Positions 5,674-7,003 of a stretch of 7,003 bases of DNA are shown here, one piece after another. The stretch comes from Myxococcales bacterium (GTDB lineage Bacteria > Myxococcota > Polyangia > Fen-1088). A model generated the notes under the pieces. That model was not told the origin of the DNA. It made no database searches and was given only the letters and a program-made list of their open reading frames with translations. Numbering within the stretch: position 1 is the first letter of the stretch; each line of letters begins with the position of its first letter. The stretch covers positions 1-7,003 of the forward strand of contig PMLH01000385.1 in the NCBI GenBank assembly GCA_003159055.1, read 5' to 3'. Both the position numbers and the translations under genes were made by a program.

Positions 5674-6641
5674 GCGGCAGAGGGTTCGTCGACAACCACG
5701 TCCTCGACGATGCCCGGGTCGGCATCGTCAGAAGGCAGAGTCGCGAGCACAGCTTGCGCCAGGTTGCGAAAGGCGATTCCGTCTTTGGTATGGGGTTCAA
5801 GTGCAAGTGGCCTGCGGCTGTTGACGGATTCATGAATGGCAGCCGAAGAACGCAGCCAACCGAGGATGGGGACTTTCACGCCGAGGTAGTCGTGCATGGT
5901 CTGAGCAACCGCCCCGAACACACCGGCGTGCGCGTCGTTGAACACCTGGTTCCCCACCATGCATGCACCAAAGCGTTCAAGCTCGGTGAACACCCTCTCG
6001 GCCAAGTTTGGGCGTGTCTCGCGTAGGCGGGCCAAGATCTGCACGACCTTTTCGCTCCCCTTGCTCAGCGTGGCCGGCTCGAGCAAGGCCGCATCGATGG
6101 CCTCTTCCGCGTTGTGGCGCAAGAGCCGCAGCACCGCGCTCTTGAGAAACGCGTAGGCATCGTGAAGGGCCGTGACCTGGGGTGTGGTAACGAGCAACTT
6201 GCGCAAGCCGAGATCGAAAAAATCGAGCGCGTTGTATCCCACACCGGCACCCACATCGACGACGATGATGTCCGCTTCCAGGGCGCGCAGCTTGCGCAGG
6301 AGTAGGGTCTTCTGGGTATGGGCGATGTTGGCAGCGCCCAGCACGCCATTGGTGCCGGCCAGCAGCCGGAGGTTGGGCACGTGGGTCTCGGTCAGACAGT
6401 CCTTTGCCTCCTTCACCGATCTGTCGAGCAGATCCTGAAGTCCCATCGGTGGGTTGAGCACGCCGAGCAGGAGATGTTGATTGGCGGCGCCCAGATCCAT
6501 GTCCGCGATCACCACGCGATGGCCATCTTGCGCCAGCACAGCCGCCAGGTTGAGCGCGATGATGCTCTTGCCCACCCCGCCCTTGCCACCACCGACGGTG
6601 ATGATGCACGACTGGGCTGCCTGTTGCGGCGCGATACTCAT
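5670..6641 (-). CDS. MinD/ParA-family ATPase, FlhG-like
   Basis: A 323-residue P-loop ATPase of the MinD/ParA/FlhG group, which position cellular structures through ATP-driven dimerisation. The deviant Walker A is GGGKGGVGKS (17-26), with signature K20 and catalytic K25. The A' motif is DMDLGAAN (47-54), close to FlhG/FleN DADLGLAN. The switch II/Walker B region is IVVDVGAGVGYNALDFF (126-142), followed by VTTPQVTALHDAYAFLK, also typical of FlhG-like proteins. The C-terminus is acidic (DDADPGIVEDVVVDEPSAA) and lacks the basic amphipathic membrane-targeting helix of MinD. Neither a MinC/MinE, a ParB, nor flagellar genes are in view, so the cargo is unknown. The gene is followed by hflX with an ATGA overlap, implying one transcript and coupled translation. 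Upstream there are 86 bases, purine-rich just before the ATG, with an inverted repeat (6667-6678) that may hold its control. Confidence 0.9.
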   Translation of the reverse strand: MSIAPQQAAQSCIITVGGGKGGVGKSIIALNLAAVLAQDGHRVVIADMDLGAANQHLLLGVLNPPMGLQDLLDRSVKEAKDCLTETHVPNLRLLAGTNGVLGAANIAHTQKTLLLRKLRALEADIIVVDVGAGVGYNALDFFDLGLRKLLVTTPQVTALHDAYAFLKSAVLRLLRHNAEEAIDAALLEPATLSKGSEKVVQILARLRETRPNLAERVFTELERFGACMVGNQVFNDAHAGVFGAVAQTMHDYLGVKVPILGWLRSSAAIHESVNSRRPLALEPHTKDGIAFRNLAQAVLATLPSDDADPGIVEDVVVDEPSAA

Positions 6642-6666
6642 GGCACTTTTCTTCTCTACCTATCGG

Positions 6667-6678
6667 TCGTAAATACGA
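6667..6678. promoter_or_regulatory. inverted repeat upstream of the MinD-like gene, candidate operator
   Basis: TCGTA, a 2-base centre AA, then TACGA forms a perfect gapped palindrome 26 bases before the ATPase ATG, in the only A+T-rich patch of this intergenic region. The position would suit an operator or promoter element. No good -35/-10 pair could be assigned around it. Confidence 0.25.
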
Positions 6679-6704
6679 TTTGCTTGAGAACCGCGTTGCG
6701 ACCC

Positions 6705-6724
6705 TCGGGGCCGGCAACCCCCGA
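6705..6724 (-). terminator. G+C-rich hairpin just after the GNAT gene
   Basis: On the minus strand, TCGGGG and CCCCGA form a 6-base-pair stem around an 8-base loop, beginning 3 bases after the acetyltransferase stop codon. The position suits a terminator or attenuator between the acetyltransferase and the ATPase gene. No T run follows, so confidence is low. Confidence 0.3.
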
Positions 6725-6727
6725 TCA

Positions 6728-7003
6728 TCAATCTGAAAGTCGCACGTCGCCTGAGGTAGCAAGGGATGCCGTCGCACGATACTCGTCCTGCAACATCCCG
6801 TAGATCCGCGAGCTGCGAAAATGGTCGCGCAGCCAAACGTGCTCGCGGAGGGTGCCTTCGTAAGTCATGCCGAGTTTCTCCATGACCTTGGCGGACGCGA
6901 GGTTTTGCGTGTGGCACTTTCCCCACACACGATGAAAGCCGAGCCGAAGAAAGCCGAGCGCGAGCATCGCCGCAGAGGACTCAGAGCGTGTCTGAAAAGT
7001 TGA
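6728..7003 (-). CDS. GNAT-family N-acetyltransferase, C-terminal part (RimJ/RimL-like), possibly interrupted
   Basis: The frame is open from the right edge to TGA at 6730-6728. The segment LGFHRVWGKCHTQNLASAKV, then MEKLGMTYEGTLREHVWLRD, then SRIYGML is the C-terminal half of a GNAT acetyltransferase of the RimJ/RimL type, which moves an acetyl group from acetyl-CoA to an amine such as a protein N-terminus or antibiotic. The NxxSxxxxEKxGF-like motif and the 'LREH.W.R....S..Y' tail are clear. The acetyl-CoA loop (RxxGxG/A) would lie further upstream. Family likeness reaches back to about ESSAAMLALGF (near 6982) and then fades, just where bases 6984-7003 look like a transposon end, so this may be a disrupted gene. 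An ATG at 6967 is too late to be the native start. It lies upstream of, and on the same strand as, the MinD-like gene. Confidence 0.75.
   Translation of the reverse strand, partial: STFQTRSESSAAMLALGFLRLGFHRVWGKCHTQNLASAKVMEKLGMTYEGTLREHVWLRDHFRSSRIYGMLQDEYRATASLATSGDVRLSD
6984..7003. mobile_element. possible terminal inverted repeat of an insertion sequence at the right edge
   Basis: The last 20 bases, beginning GAGCGTGTCTGAAAAG, resemble from memory the outer ends of some DDE-type insertion sequences whose ends read GAGxGTGTCTGAAAA. The GNAT protein likeness fades at the same place. Neither the rest of the element nor a second repeat is in the window, so this is a tentative call. Confidence 0.25.

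Noticed and set aside
5143..6026. Plus-strand frames of about 230 codons opposite hflX and the ATPase gene
   Set aside because: Both minus-strand genes have complete nucleotide-binding motifs; the plus frames are antisense shadows.

Overview
The window is roughly two-thirds G+C and densely coding, with strong G/C bias at third codon positions. It reads as ordinary chromosome of a Gram-negative bacterium. The gene types point, as inference only, towards Myxococcota or former Deltaproteobacteria: a DUF2277 protein, a Tat-exported divergent Fe/Mn superoxide dismutase, an Lgt-like protein with a 'GCCFG' loop and a long beta-rich extension, and an orphan MinD/FlhG-like ATPase. No rRNA, tRNA or CRISPR array is visible. 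No complete mobile element is visible either, although the last 20 bases may be the end of one.

Layout from left to right. Positions 1-93 (minus) hold the first 31 codons of a DUF2277 gene. Directly upstream of it, on the same strand, is a 24-codon open frame (100-174) with its own good ribosome binding site and coding-like codon use. It is followed by a short divergent control region (175-239). On the plus strand come an aldo/keto reductase (240-1079), a Tat-exported Fe/Mn superoxide dismutase (1161-1886) and a 702-residue membrane protein (2059-4167). That protein joins an Lgt-like inner-membrane domain to a periplasmic EF-hand loop and a beta-strand-rich tail. The minus strand then carries, in transcription order from the right edge, the C-terminal half of a GNAT acetyltransferase (6728 to the edge), a MinD/ParA-like ATPase (5670-6641) and the GTPase HflX (4279-5673). 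The last two overlap by four bases as ATGA.

The aldo/keto reductase and the exported superoxide dismutase are close and co-directional and may share a role in redox or oxidative defence. HflX, a ribosome-splitting and rescue GTPase, is probably co-translated with the MinD-like ATPase. No single pathway clearly joins all the genes. The parts most worth a second look are the Lgt-like fusion, with a possible internal signal-peptidase site, the small ORF in front of DUF2277, the unusual active-site residues of the superoxide dismutase, and the possible insertion-sequence boundary in the GNAT gene.
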